From Thalassolituus hydrocarboniclasticus (GTDB taxonomy: Bacteria; Pseudomonadota; Gammaproteobacteria; Pseudomonadales; Oceanobacteraceae): 64,000 bases of DNA. Location of the stretch: contig NZ_CP054475.1 of the NCBI RefSeq assembly GCF_025345565.1, forward strand, positions 3,124,006 to 3,188,005, given 5' to 3'. The notes below the pieces were generated by a model. That model was not told the DNA's origin. It ran no database searches and was given only the letters and a program-made list of their open reading frames with translations. This document shows positions 8,815 to 18,003 of this stretch, piece by piece. Every line of letters begins with the position of its first letter. Position 1 is the stretch's first letter. A program made the translations under genes and the position numbers.

Positions 8815-9897
8815 TTAACCGGCCAGCGCCACCGATTTCACCTGCGCCCAGACGGACATGCCCGCCTGCAAACCCAGCTGAGTCACCGAACGCTGCGTCA
8901 GCCGGGCACGCAGTAATTCACCGTCCGGCAAGCGCAGATTCAGCAGTACCGAGACGCCACTCTGACTGAGGCTTTCAACCCTGACCGGCAGAATATTGAG
9001 GATACTGCTGTCGTCTGCACGGCTGAGGCTGATACTCACATCCCGCGCCAGCACCCGCGCACGTAAGTGATCACCCACAAGCGCCTGAGGCGCACTCAGT
9101 AACAGCTCTGCGCTGCCAGCGGCTGTTCCGTCTGCCGTCAGAGCCAGCCGCGCCAGCCCGTCCGCCTCCTGGGCAACCACGGTACCTTCGAGCACCACGC
9201 CGGTTTCATCGCCCAGACTGAGCCTTGCCAGTACATCGGCCAGCCTGCCCTGATCTTTCAGCGTACCCTTTTCCAGCACCAGCAGCTGATCGGCCAGTTG
9301 CACCACCTCTTCCAGCGCATGGCTGACATAGAGTATCGGCCCCTGATAGACCTGATGCAGGCGGCGCAAATAGGGCAACACCTCCTGCTTACGTGCGCTG
9401 TCCAGTGCCGACAGCGGCTCATCAAGCAGCAACAAACGTGGATTAATCAGCAGTGCCCGCGCCAGCGCCACGCGCTGCTGCTCGCCACCTGACAAACGCT
9501 GCACCGGACGCTGCAGCAGTGGCAGCAGGTCGAGCAGTTCCAGCACCTGCCGGGCCTGCTTTGCGGGTAATGGTGTCAGCCCGCGCTTACCTGCACGCTT
9601 AACGCCATAATCAAGATTGCCCTGCACATTCAGATGACGCAGCAGACCGGCATCCTGAAACACCAGCGCCAGCGGACGCCGATGCGCCGGCAGGCTTTGC
9701 CGCGCACTGCTCCAGATTTCATCCCCAAGACGAATCTCACCGCCCTGCTCCAGTCCGGCAATGCAGCGCAGCAGCGTGGTTTTACCACAACCGGAGGGGC
9801 CAAATACCGCCGTCACGCCCTGCCCGGCCAGTGCCGTATTGAGCTGCAGGCGAAAGTCGCCACGGCGGAGATCAAGATTCAGGTGCAGATCGGTCAT
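8815..9897 (-). CDS. modC: Molybdate ABC transporter ATP-binding protein
   Basis: The ATPase that powers molybdate import. Its 360 residues contain Walker A GPSGCGKT (33-40), the signature LSGGEQQR (135-142) and Walker B LLLLDE (155-160). A C-terminal region (about 225 to 360) has the TOBE/mop-type fold that binds molybdate in ModC, including the [16 protein letters not shown] segment typical of this protein. The start ATG at 9897 overlaps the modB stop in an ATGA junction, so translation is coupled. It is the last gene of modABC. Molybdenum cofactor genes are not in the window. Confidence 0.95.
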   Translation of the reverse strand: MTDLHLNLDLRRGDFRLQLNTALAGQGVTAVFGPSGCGKTTLLRCIAGLEQGGEIRLGDEIWSSARQSLPAHRRPLALVFQDAGLLRHLNVQGNLDYGVKRAGKRGLTPLPAKQARQVLELLDLLPLLQRPVQRLSGGEQQRVALARALLINPRLLLLDEPLSALDSARKQEVLPYLRRLHQVYQGPILYVSHALEEVVQLADQLLVLEKGTLKDQGRLADVLARLSLGDETGVVLEGTVVAQEADGLARLALTADGTAAGSAELLLSAPQALVGDHLRARVLARDVSISLSRADDSSILNILPVRVESLSQSGVSVLLNLRLPDGELLRARLTQRSVTQLGLQAGMSVWAQVKSVALAG

Positions 9898-10589
9898 GGG
9901 CGGCTCAGGGAAAAATTCAGGCGACTGTGGCGGTTCAGGCTGTACATCAGCAGCAGCACCACAAACGAAAACAGCAGCATCATCAGCGACAGGCTGTGCG
10001 CCTGAGCGTAACTCAGGGCCTCAACATGGTCGTAAATCTGCACCGAAATCACCCGCGTTTCACCGGGAATATTGCCGCCAATCATCAGCACCACGCCAAA
10101 CTCGCCGACAGTATGGGCAAAGCCGAGCACTGCCGCAGTAAGCAGACCCGGTTTGGCCTGCGGCAGAACCACGGTAAAGAAGCGATCCCAGGGCCCGGCG
10201 CCCAGTGTCGCAGCGACTTCCAGCGGCCGCTCGCCCATGGCTTCAATGGCGTTTTGTACCGGCTGCACCACAAAGGGCAGCGAATACAGCAGCGAGGCCA
10301 GCACCAGTCCGCTGAAGCTGAACGGCAGCAGCCCCAGCCCAAGTGTCTGCATCAGCTGGCCGAGCGGACCGTTTGGTCCCAGCGCCAGCAACAGATAAAA
10401 CCCCAGCACGGTCGGCGGCAGAACCAGCGGCAAGGCCACCAGTGCCGATACCGGGCCGCGCCAGACAGAGCGGGTACGCGCCAGCCACCACGCCAGCGGC
10501 GTGCCGATTAACAACAGCAACATCGTGACCAGTGTCGCCAGCTTCAGCGTCAGCCAGACCGCCTGCCAGTCTGCTGCAGTTAACAACAT
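9894..10589 (-). CDS. modB: Molybdate ABC transporter permease
   Basis: Inner-membrane permease of the molybdate importer, 231 residues with five to six hydrophobic segments. The EAA-like loop near residues 135 to 165 ([20 protein letters not shown]) contacts ModC. The following [29 protein letters not shown] stretch is characteristic of ModB. It begins four bases after the modA stop and overlaps modC. Confidence 0.95.
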   Translation of the reverse strand: MLLTAADWQAVWLTLKLATLVTMLLLLIGTPLAWWLARTRSVWRGPVSALVALPLVLPPTVLGFYLLLALGPNGPLGQLMQTLGLGLLPFSFSGLVLASLLYSLPFVVQPVQNAIEAMGERPLEVAATLGAGPWDRFFTVVLPQAKPGLLTAAVLGFAHTVGEFGVVLMIGGNIPGETRVISVQIYDHVEALSYAQAHSLSLMMLLFSFVVLLLMYSLNRHSRLNFSLSRP

Positions 10590-10592
10590 GCG

Positions 10593-11366
10593 TTACTCCC
10601 GGTGATAACCATAACCACGGATCAGCTCCGTTACTTCCGCCGATTGCAGAAAAGCCAGAAATGCTCTGGCCGCCGGGTTCGGTTCGCCTTTCTTCAGTAG
10701 TACTGCATCCTGACGGATCGGCTGATACAGATTGTCGGGCACAATCCAGGCACTGCCGTTATTGATATGGCCGCCACTCATCACCTGCGACAGCGCCACA
10801 AAACCAAGCTGGGCATTGCCGCTGGAAACAAACTGCCAGGTCTGGGCGATGTTTTCCCCCATCACCTGGCGGGTCGCCACGCTGTCGGTCAGTGCCAGGG
10901 CTGCCAGCGTCTGCTGTGCCGCGGTACCGTAAGGCGCCAGGCGCGGATTAGCCAGCGCCAGTTTACGGAACTGGCCGCTGTGCAGCTGCGCGCACACATC
11001 CACATCGGGTGTGGTTGTCCACAGGGCCAGACGCCCCAGAGCATAGGTGAAACGGCTGTCGGCGCTGGCAAAACCGGCACGGATCAGGGCTTCGGGCTTG
11101 ACCTGATCCGCCGACAGGAATACCTCAAAGGGCGCGCCATTGTGAATCTGGGCGGTGAATTTTCCGGATGAGCCAAAGGCCATTATCAGGGTATGGCCGC
11201 TGTGCTGCTGAAAGCGTGCGGCGATGTCTTTCATCGGTGCGGTAAAGTTGGAAGCCACCGCCACCATAACCTCGCCGGCGATGGCCTGTGCCGGTACGAG
11301 AAAAGAAAAAAACAGCAGACCGATAAACGCCAGCGAAGCTATGCCATGCCGGTGGAGTCTGAACAT
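10593..11366 (-). CDS. modA: Molybdate-binding periplasmic protein
   Basis: Solute-binding protein that captures molybdate or tungstate in the periplasm. Its 257 residues include a signal peptide (about 1 to 30, ending PAQAIAGE). The mature N-terminus VMVAVASNFTAPMKDIAARF, the FGSSGKFTAQIHNGAPFEVFLSAD block and the later GSAWIVPDNLY segment belong to ModA. A GAGG ribosome site lies seven bases before ATG 11366. First gene of modABC. I could not find a convincing ModE site upstream; a 12-bp palindrome AACAGCGCTGTT sits at 11399-11410. Confidence 0.94.
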   Translation of the reverse strand: MFRLHRHGIASLAFIGLLFFSFLVPAQAIAGEVMVAVASNFTAPMKDIAARFQQHSGHTLIMAFGSSGKFTAQIHNGAPFEVFLSADQVKPEALIRAGFASADSRFTYALGRLALWTTTPDVDVCAQLHSGQFRKLALANPRLAPYGTAAQQTLAALALTDSVATRQVMGENIAQTWQFVSSGNAQLGFVALSQVMSGGHINNGSAWIVPDNLYQPIRQDAVLLKKGEPNPAARAFLAFLQSAEVTELIRGYGYHRE

Positions 11367-11671
11367 TCGGGAACCTCTTCAGTGCTGCTGTTGTATTTAA
11401 CAGCGCTGTTTATACCTGATTCTATGCACTGGGGCATCTTTGCCCTCTTTTCAGGTGCTGTTTTCAGATCCTACCTGCAGCCCAAAAAGCCGATAGGATT
11501 ATTACCATACCGCTTTGTCTGAGATAACGAAGGTGACACATGACAGAACCGTGTTAAAGCCAGTGCGGGGCAGAAACGGAATCAGGTTTACAGTAATGAA
11601 AGGGATGAATTAACGCGGCGTTGCTATTGGACTACCGGGCCTGCCAGCAGTTATCCGGCAGGCCCTGAGTA
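11367..11671. other. Intergenic region: modABC promoter area and a hairpin
   Basis: About 300 bases without a convincing gene. Near modA it holds the perfect palindrome AACAGCGCTGTT (11399-11410), a possible operator. At the other end GGGCCTGCC (11637-11645) pairs with GGCAGGCCC (11657-11665), just beyond the stop of the next minus-strand gene. No T run follows it, so it is a weak terminator candidate. I see no RNA gene here. Confidence 0.6.
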
Positions 11672-13201
11672 TTATTCGTCTTCAAATACCGGTTCGGTTC
11701 CCGGATGGAACTGATCACTGCCGTACAGTTCCGACAGTAATTTTGCCTCACCATTCGGCTGTACCATACGCGCATGATGGCGGGTTAATTTACGCGGCTC
11801 ATCCACTCCGCAGGAGTGGGCAATAATACCGACTTCCTGATTCAGGGTTTCAACAAAATGGGCAACACGGGCGGCTTTATCCGTCGGCACCAGACCACGC
11901 TGCAAACGCGGGTTATGGGTAGTAATGCCGGTCGGGCAGGTATTTTTATTACACTGCAACGCCTGAATACAGCCCAGGGCAAACATAAAACCACGCGCAC
12001 TGGTAACAAAATCGGCACCCACGCACAGCGCCCAGGCGACGCGGTCGGGGGTAATTAATTTGCCCGAAGCGACAATGCGGATGCGCGGCCGTAATTTATA
12101 TTCATCCAGCACATCCACCAGCATCGGCAATGCCTGTGCCAGCGGCAGGCCCATGTAATCCATTAACGATTGTGGTGCAGCACCGGTACCGCCTTCGGCA
12201 CCATCAAGGGTAATAAAATCCGGTGCCGACTCTGCGCCACGCACATGAATCGCACGGCATAAATCGCGAATCCAGCCAATGTCTCCCAGCACCGCTTTAA
12301 AGCCGACCGGTTTACCGGTGATGGCTCTTACCTGAGCAATCATATCCAGCAGATCATCTACCGAGCGGACTTCCGGATGACCATTAGGTGAGATCGAATC
12401 TTCTCCGGCTTTAATATGACGGATCGCGGCAATTTCAGCCGTTACTTTTTCGCCGGGTAAAATCCCGCCTTTACCGGGTTTGGCGCCCTGACTGAGTTTA
12501 ATTTCAAACATACGTACCTGTTCATGAGCGGCAATCGTACGTAATTTTTCCTCATCCAGCTCACCGAACTCATTGCGTACTCCGTATTTGGCCGTGCCAA
12601 TCTGGAAGACGATGTCCGCCCCGCCTTCAAGGTGATAGGGCGACAAGCCACCTTCGCCGGTATTCATCCAGCAACCGGCCAGACTGGCACCCTTGGATAA
12701 GGCCAAAACCGCCGGACGGGAAATAGCCCCGAAACTCATACCGGAAATATTAATCAGCGAAGAAGTGGTGTACGGCGTGCGGCAATGCTCACCCAGAGTG
12801 ATCGGGCCGGTATCGGCAAAATCGTGTTTCAGAGCCGGAAATGCGCTGTTTACAAATAGGATAGTGCCGGGAACATCCAGCCGGCGGGTCGAGCCAAAGG
12901 CGATGGTGGTATTTTCTTTTTTCGCGGCGCGGTAAACCCAGGCCCGCTCGGCGCGGTTAAACGGCAGCTCTTCGCGGTCCTGCGCAAAAAAGTACTGGCG
13001 GAAAAACTCACCCAGATGCTCAAAGAAATAGCGGAAGCGGCCAATCACCGGAAAGTTACGGCGCACGGTATGGCGGGTCTGGGTTATATCCACCACATAG
13101 GCCACCAGTATCCAGCCTGTAACCGCCAGCGCCACCAGCCCCAGCAAGCCGACCAAAACAATGACGCCATAAGCGGCAATCAGGAATACTTCATCAGACA
13201 T
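11672..13201 (-). CDS. Membrane-anchored FMN-binding glutamate synthase-like protein
   Basis: About 509 residues. One or two N-terminal hydrophobic helices (about 5 to 40) anchor a cytoplasmic domain homologous to the FMN/Fe-S synthase domain of GltB. The FMN-barrel part includes ISGMSFGAISRPAVLALSKG, AKPGKGGILPGEKV and DGAEGGTGAAP. The cysteine set CIQALQCNKNTCPTGI corresponds to the 3Fe-4S site of glutamate synthases. The amidotransferase domain and the GltD partner are missing, so it cannot be an ordinary glutamate synthase; the reaction of these stand-alone proteins is not settled. I choose ATG 13201 because GGAG lies seven bases upstream; a longer frame to 13240 lacks a site. Its 5' flank contains a hairpin that probably ends the preceding gene. 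Confidence 0.85.
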   Translation of the reverse strand: MSDEVFLIAAYGVIVLVGLLGLVALAVTGWILVAYVVDITQTRHTVRRNFPVIGRFRYFFEHLGEFFRQYFFAQDREELPFNRAERAWVYRAAKKENTTIAFGSTRRLDVPGTILFVNSAFPALKHDFADTGPITLGEHCRTPYTTSSLINISGMSFGAISRPAVLALSKGASLAGCWMNTGEGGLSPYHLEGGADIVFQIGTAKYGVRNEFGELDEEKLRTIAAHEQVRMFEIKLSQGAKPGKGGILPGEKVTAEIAAIRHIKAGEDSISPNGHPEVRSVDDLLDMIAQVRAITGKPVGFKAVLGDIGWIRDLCRAIHVRGAESAPDFITLDGAEGGTGAAPQSLMDYMGLPLAQALPMLVDVLDEYKLRPRIRIVASGKLITPDRVAWALCVGADFVTSARGFMFALGCIQALQCNKNTCPTGITTHNPRLQRGLVPTDKAARVAHFVETLNQEVGIIAHSCGVDEPRKLTRHHARMVQPNGEAKLLSELYGSDQFHPGTEPVFEDE

Positions 13202-13343
13202 TATCCATCTCCGGCAATTGAACTGAGCAGACGAGGTCACAGCTTAGAGGCTGGAGGTTTAACTGTCATTACTGACAAAGAAAACGCTGTGATGCAGATC
13301 AGGATGCAGTCGCTTCAGCTCAGAAGCTGTGCGGATGGCAGGC

Positions 13344-13390
13344 AAAAAAAGAGCAGTCAGGGCCTGTTAATACCAGTTAAACAGGCCCTG
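13344..13390 (-). terminator. Hairpin with distal T run, minus strand
   Basis: CAGGGCCTGTT (13358-13368) pairs perfectly with AACAGGCCCTG (13380-13390), an 11-bp stem with an 11-base loop. On the minus strand seven T residues follow, seven bases after the stem (13350-13344). It probably ends the transcript of the small gene at 13.5-13.8 kb before the next gene starts at 13201. Confidence 0.6.
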
Positions 13391-13502
13391 GGCTGCTTGG
13401 AGAACGAAGTCTGATCGGGTGCTGTGATCAATGAACATCGGGTGCTGATTTAGTGCCAGGACGTTCTGCCCGTCTCCTGGCTGACGGTATTCGCACCGCC
13501 TG

Positions 13503-13832
13503 TCAGGCAGTCGGGGTAATGTTTTTTACATTCTTGGCGGTGAAGTAAGAGAACCCACCTTCGATATCGCCCACTTCTACCCGGTTAGGCGACAGCGGAG
13601 AGCTTTTGATTGCCGCGATATACAGACCATGGCAGGCAATCAGGTTCTTATCGACATCGTTAAAATGCGGTTGCGAGAAGGCAAACGTCTTACGTTCACA
13701 GCCACGTTCCAGTGTGAGAATAAGCTGGGCATCGGTCAGTTCGTTAGCGCGTGAATAGTTCACATAGGTGACACGGTATGCCTGATCGAATTCGTACAAA
13801 TATTGATCGAGTGTTTGGCGGCTGATGCTCAT
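13503..13832 (-). CDS. Small conserved-looking protein of unknown function
   Basis: A 109-residue soluble protein that I do not recognise. It has no signal peptide or membrane helix. It starts MSISRQTLDQYLYEFDQAYR, is mixed in charge, has two Cys residues (one in ERGCERKTF, one in LIACHGLYI) and ends in KNVKNITPTA. Codon use resembles that of neighbouring genes. It stands alone, with about 300 bases on the downstream side before the next gene and 270 bases of AT-rich DNA upstream (13833-14104). It could be a real orphan gene; a chance frame is unlikely given the isolated position and the hairpin that follows. Confidence 0.6.
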   Translation of the reverse strand: MSISRQTLDQYLYEFDQAYRVTYVNYSRANELTDAQLILTLERGCERKTFAFSQPHFNDVDKNLIACHGLYIAAIKSSPLSPNRVEVGDIEGGFSYFTAKNVKNITPTA

Positions 13833-14104
13833 GGATAAATAAACCTGTATCGGTGATTACCCTTAGGTTTAGTCGCGGCAGTGAGCCATCGCAATGCGGA
13901 ATAACACAAATCTACAGATATTTTGTAAGCGTCATTTTTCAGTTAAAAATCGGGGGAGATTGTCTGCAGATGGAGAGCATTGATAGGAAAGTCAGGCGTC
14001 AATCTTTTGTTGTGTTACAGGATATAAACAGGATTTTACAAAGAAGATAAACAGCTGTTTTTTTGCTGTATTTACCTTCAGTGTAAAACCCTGATCAGCC
14101 GCCG

Positions 14105-15028
14105 CTACCAGTGGCGGGCAATATCTTTTAAGGCGTCACGAATGTCTGCAAAGTCATAGCTGAAGCCCAGCTCCTGCAACCGCTGCGGACGGACATCCTG
14201 CCCTTTCAGCAACAACTCGCTCATTTCTCCAAACAGCCACTTTGCCACCATCTCCGGCATGGGTAATAACGCCGGGCGCTGCAGCTCGCGCGCCAGATCC
14301 CGGGTAAAGTCGTGATTGGTCACAGGCTGCGGTGCCGTCATATTGATGACGCCATTAACAGTGTTATCAGCATCAAGACTGAGCAAAAAATCAACAGCCC
14401 GGCAATAATCCTGTAAATGAATCCAGGACAGGTTCTGACGGCCATCACCAATCATGCCGCCAAACCCCAGACTGAACGGCAGCCATAAACGCTTCAGCAT
14501 GCCGCCATGTGTTCCCAGCACCACGCCGGTACGCAGGATCAGCAGACGCTCAGTCAGCGGTTGCAGGGGTTCCGCCGCCGCTTCCCAGTCCGCACAAAGC
14601 TGTGCCGCAAAATCCTTTCCCTGAGCATCCTGTTCGTTATGCGGTCGGTCATCCACACCACGATAACTGCCGTAGTAACCGATGGCTGAACCACTCAGCA
14701 CCACTCGAAAGCGCTGACCGGTACGGCTGGCCCAGGCGGCCAGATTGCGGGTAAGAGTAATGCGGCTGTCCTGTAATACCTGCTTGCGGCCACGACTCCA
14801 GCGTTTATCAGCAATCCCTTCACCCGCCAGGTTTACCAGTACATCAAACTGGCCACCAAGCTGTTCAAAACCTGCTGCGGCTTTCACCATTCCGCCCCAG
14901 CGCCGGGCAACCCAGGCCGGACGGCGACTGAGCACTGTGATGTCAGCGCCCTGAGCCAGCCAGCGGCTGACCAGGGCCTGACCAATAAAGCCGGTACCAC
15001 CGGTAATCAGAATGCGTTGTTCTGTCAT
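14105..15028 (-). CDS. TIGR01777 family NAD(P)-dependent epimerase (YfcH-like)
   Basis: A 307-residue extended short-chain dehydrogenase of the YfcH/SulA-homologue group. The N-terminal nucleotide fold begins RILITGGTGFIGQALVSRWL. The family blocks LVNLAGEGIADKRWSRGRKQ, SGSAIGYYG, LRTGVVLG and the C-terminal DUF1731-like end RPQRLQELGFSYDF are present. The substrate of this family is unknown. AAGGAG precedes the ATG. It sits 34 bases downstream of the acyl-CoA dehydrogenase on the same strand, so the two may be co-transcribed. Confidence 0.88.
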   Translation of the reverse strand: MTEQRILITGGTGFIGQALVSRWLAQGADITVLSRRPAWVARRWGGMVKAAAGFEQLGGQFDVLVNLAGEGIADKRWSRGRKQVLQDSRITLTRNLAAWASRTGQRFRVVLSGSAIGYYGSYRGVDDRPHNEQDAQGKDFAAQLCADWEAAAEPLQPLTERLLILRTGVVLGTHGGMLKRLWLPFSLGFGGMIGDGRQNLSWIHLQDYCRAVDFLLSLDADNTVNGVINMTAPQPVTNHDFTRDLARELQRPALLPMPEMVAKWLFGEMSELLLKGQDVRPQRLQELGFSYDFADIRDALKDIARHW

Positions 15029-15062
15029 CGTGTTCTCCTTACCGGTGGTTTGCCTGATCGAC

Positions 15063-16832
15063 TCAGAACTGACCGACGGCCATTTCCATCAGGCTGTCTT
15101 TACCGGCTTCAATTTCTGTCAGCAGAGCTTCGGTTTGTGGCAGCAATTTGTCCATAAAGAAACGGGCACTGTGCACTTTTGCCTGATAGAAGTCGGTTTC
15201 GGTTGAACCGGCATCCAGCTGCTGCTGTGCAACCTGGGCCATACGGCTCCAGAAATACGCAACGGCGGTCAGGGCGAACAAACGCAGATATGGCGTTGCA
15301 GCTGCGCCGGCCTGCTCACGGTCACTCATGCCATTCTGCATCAGCCACATCGTCGCTTTCTGCAGACGGCCAATCGCCGCTTTCAGTTGGGACAGATGCG
15401 GAGCATCAGGATTATCGTTGATAAAACCGTCGAGCATGGCAAAGAAACGCTTCAGCGCCCGTCCGCCATTCATGCCGATTTTACGGCCCACCAGATCCAG
15501 CGCCTGAATACCGTTGGTACCTTCGTAAATACGGGTAATACGGGCATCACGCACCAGCTGCTCCAGCGGCCAGTCCTGAGTAAAGCCGGAGCCGCCCATT
15601 AACTGCAGACCATCGTTGGCACAGAAAAATCCTTCATCGGTAAGGAAGGCTTTTACCACCGGCGTCAGCAGCTGCACCATATCATCGGCGTGTTCACGCT
15701 CGGCCGGATCTTCTGCGGTGTGGGCGATATCCAGATTCAGTGCGGTGAAGTATGCCAGCGCACGGCTGCCTTCAATGGTGGCTTTCTGACGCAGCAGCAT
15801 ACGGCGTACATCCGGGTGCACGATGATCGGATCGGCTGGTTTATCCGGTGCCTGCGGACCCGCCAGTGAGCGGCTCTGCAGACGGTCTTTGGCGAAGCCC
15901 AGAGATACCTGATAAGCCGCTTCAGCAATGCCCAGCCCCTGCAGGCCAACCATCAGACGCGCACTGTTCATCATCACGAACATTGCCTGCAGACCTTTGT
16001 GCGGCTCGCCAATCAGCCAGCCTTTGGCTTCTTCGAAGTTCATCACACAGGTTGCCGAACCCTTAATACCCATTTTGTGTTCCAGACCGCCACAAAATGC
16101 CGGGTTACGGCTGCCGTCTTCCAGTACTTTAGGCACCAGGAACAGGGAAATACCCTTAGAGCCCGCCGGCGCATCCGGTAATTTGGCCAGCACCAGATGG
16201 ATGATGTTATCGACCAGATCATGCTCGCCACCGGTAATCCAGATTTTGGTGCCAGAGATCGCATAAGAGCCATCCGCCTGCGGCTCCGCTTTGGTGCGGA
16301 TCAGACCCAGATCGGTACCACAATGCGGCTCGGTCAGACACATGGTGCCGGTCCACTCACCGCTGATCAGGCGTGGCAGGAAGTAATCTTTCTGTTCGTT
16401 GGTGCCATAGCCAATCAGCGCATTCACCGCACCGTGGGTCAGGCCCGGATACATACCCAGCGACAGGTTGGCCGAGCACATCATTTCTTCGGCCAGCGTA
16501 TTCAGCGTATGCGGCATACCCTGACCGCCGTATTCCACCGGCGCAGACAACGCCGTCCAGCCTGCTTCAGCAAACTGCTTGTAAGCTTCTTTAAAGCCAT
16601 CCGGTGTAGTGACGCTTTTGCTTTCCGGATCGTAATGACAACCCTGACGGTCGCCGTTGGTGTTGGTAGGCGCAATAACGTTCTGCGCCAGCTTCGCACC
16701 CTCGGTCAGCATGGCGTCCATGATGTCGCGGGTTGCGTCCTCATAACCTGGCAATGCCGGTAAAATTTCATCACCTTTCAGCAGTTCATACAGCACAAAT
16801 TGCATGTCACGCAGGGGAGCCTGATAACTCAT
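15063..16832 (-). CDS. Acyl-CoA dehydrogenase (C-terminal extended type)
   Basis: A 589-residue flavoprotein that oxidises acyl-CoA to enoyl-CoA in fatty-acid or related beta-oxidation. The N-terminal ADH extension (MSYQAPLRDMQFVLYELLK) and the extra C-terminal domain place it with the long bacterial acyl-CoA dehydrogenases rather than the 380-residue type. Motifs include CLTEPHCGTDLGLIRTKAEP, KIWITGGEHDL, LMGGSGFTQDWPLEQLVRDARITRIYEGTNGIQALDLVGRK and the catalytic-region Glu of IYEGTNG. Conserved GAGG ribosome site. Its promoter shares the 163-base gap with the divergent flavoprotein gene at 16996. Confidence 0.93.
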   Translation of the reverse strand: MSYQAPLRDMQFVLYELLKGDEILPALPGYEDATRDIMDAMLTEGAKLAQNVIAPTNTNGDRQGCHYDPESKSVTTPDGFKEAYKQFAEAGWTALSAPVEYGGQGMPHTLNTLAEEMMCSANLSLGMYPGLTHGAVNALIGYGTNEQKDYFLPRLISGEWTGTMCLTEPHCGTDLGLIRTKAEPQADGSYAISGTKIWITGGEHDLVDNIIHLVLAKLPDAPAGSKGISLFLVPKVLEDGSRNPAFCGGLEHKMGIKGSATCVMNFEEAKGWLIGEPHKGLQAMFVMMNSARLMVGLQGLGIAEAAYQVSLGFAKDRLQSRSLAGPQAPDKPADPIIVHPDVRRMLLRQKATIEGSRALAYFTALNLDIAHTAEDPAEREHADDMVQLLTPVVKAFLTDEGFFCANDGLQLMGGSGFTQDWPLEQLVRDARITRIYEGTNGIQALDLVGRKIGMNGGRALKRFFAMLDGFINDNPDAPHLSQLKAAIGRLQKATMWLMQNGMSDREQAGAAATPYLRLFALTAVAYFWSRMAQVAQQQLDAGSTETDFYQAKVHSARFFMDKLLPQTEALLTEIEAGKDSLMEMAVGQF

Positions 16833-16933
16833 GGGATTTCCTCATCATTCACTGGCCGATAACGGCAATTAACGTTCACCAAGCCGGGTGTTGCAAAAAA
16901 ACTGTGCAAAGCAACCACAAAGCTATGCAATAG

Positions 16934-16976
16934 TTATACATCACATAGAAAAACGCTACAATGGAAAACTTATACA
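16934..16976 (+). promoter_or_regulatory. Promoter with two TTATACA motifs before the renalase-like gene
   Basis: TTATACA occurs at 16934-16940 and again at 16970-16976, in the gap between divergent genes. TATACA at 16935-16940 can act as a -35-like element, with TACAAT at 16957-16962 as the -10 (16-base spacer). The first motif would then overlap the -35 and the second would lie near the transcription start. The same heptamer is clustered before the photolyase operon, so shared control by its MerR-like regulator is inferred. Confidence 0.45.
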
Positions 16977-16995
16977 ACGCCAATAAGGATTTTAT

Positions 16996-18003
16996 ATGGC
17001 CAGCATCGCAATCATTGGCGCCGGCATCGCCGGCCTGAGCGCACTGCAACTTCTTGCCGCACAGGGTCACGAGGTGACGGTATTCGATAAGAGCCGCGGC
17101 TCCGGAGGCCGCATGGCCACGAAAAAGGTTGACGACGCCAGCTGGGATATGGGGGCGCAGTTTATCCGTGCCCACAGCGCTGCCTTTACCGCCCAGCTGC
17201 AGCAATGGCAGCAATATGGCTGGGTTGAACAATGGAACATCACCCCCTGGATTGCCGATGCCAAAGGTCTGCACCCTTCGCCGGATACTGTGCTGCGCTT
17301 CGTCGGTACACCACGCATGACCGGCCTCAGCCGATCTCTGCTAAGCCCGGCCGCCGTATTTTGTGCCGCCACCCGCATTACCAAGGCGCAGCGCGAAAAT
17401 GGCCGGCACTGGTGGCTGGACAGCGATGAAGGCAAAACCTTCGGCCCCTTTGACGCTCTGCTGATCAGCACTCCGCCACAGCAAGCCGTACCACTGCTGA
17501 GCGCGGCGCCAATACTGGCGGCGCAATGTGAACAGGTCGGGATGCTGCCCTGCTGGACACTGCTGCTGACATTGCCGGAAGCAATAAGCAGCGCTCCGGA
17601 TGCTGTTTTTGTTAAACAGGGCCCACTGGGCTGGATCGCCCGCAATAACAGCAAGCCCGGACGGGATAAAAAAGAGGCCTGGGTGATTCAGGCCAGTCAT
17701 GAGTGGAGCCGCGAACATGCCGATGCCCCACGTGAACAGGTGCAGCAGGAGTTGCTGCACGCTTTCTTTGCCACCCTGCAGCAGCCACCACAACAACCCG
17801 ATACGCTGTGGCTGCACCGCTGGCTGTACGCAATACCGGCAAATAGCCTTACACTGGGTGCTTTAACCGATACCAGGCAGCAACTCGCCGTTTGCGGTGA
17901 CTGGTGCCACAGCCCTAGCCTTGAAGGCGCCTGGCTCAGCGGCCAACAGGCGGCACAGGCATTACTGACCACACTCCCGGACATGGCTGAACAACCACTA
18001 TGA
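16996..18003 (+). CDS. Renalase-like FAD-dependent oxidoreductase
   Basis: A 335-residue flavoprotein of the amine-oxidase fold, closest in pattern to bacterial renalase-like NAD(P)/FAD oxidoreductases. The dinucleotide motif GAGIAGL is at residues 8 to 14, followed by a VFDKSRGSGGRMATKK FAD-binding block and DMGAQFIRAHS. The C-terminal GDWCHSPSLEGAWLSGQQAA is the second FAD contact. Renalases oxidise isomeric forms of NAD(P)H; this exact activity is inferred, not proven. An AAGGA precedes ATG 16996. It overlaps cbiX by four bases (ATGA), so the two are translationally coupled. Confidence 0.85.
   Translation: MASIAIIGAGIAGLSALQLLAAQGHEVTVFDKSRGSGGRMATKKVDDASWDMGAQFIRAHSAAFTAQLQQWQQYGWVEQWNITPWIADAKGLHPSPDTVLRFVGTPRMTGLSRSLLSPAAVFCAATRITKAQRENGRHWWLDSDEGKTFGPFDALLISTPPQQAVPLLSAAPILAAQCEQVGMLPCWTLLLTLPEAISSAPDAVFVKQGPLGWIARNNSKPGRDKKEAWVIQASHEWSREHADAPREQVQQELLHAFFATLQQPPQQPDTLWLHRWLYAIPANSLTLGALTDTRQQLAVCGDWCHSPSLEGAWLSGQQAAQALLTTLPDMAEQPL

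Noticed and set aside
11399-11410. AACAGCGCTGTT as a ModE operator for modABC
   Set aside because: It is a perfect palindrome but does not resemble the ModE consensus as I know it, so I leave its role open.
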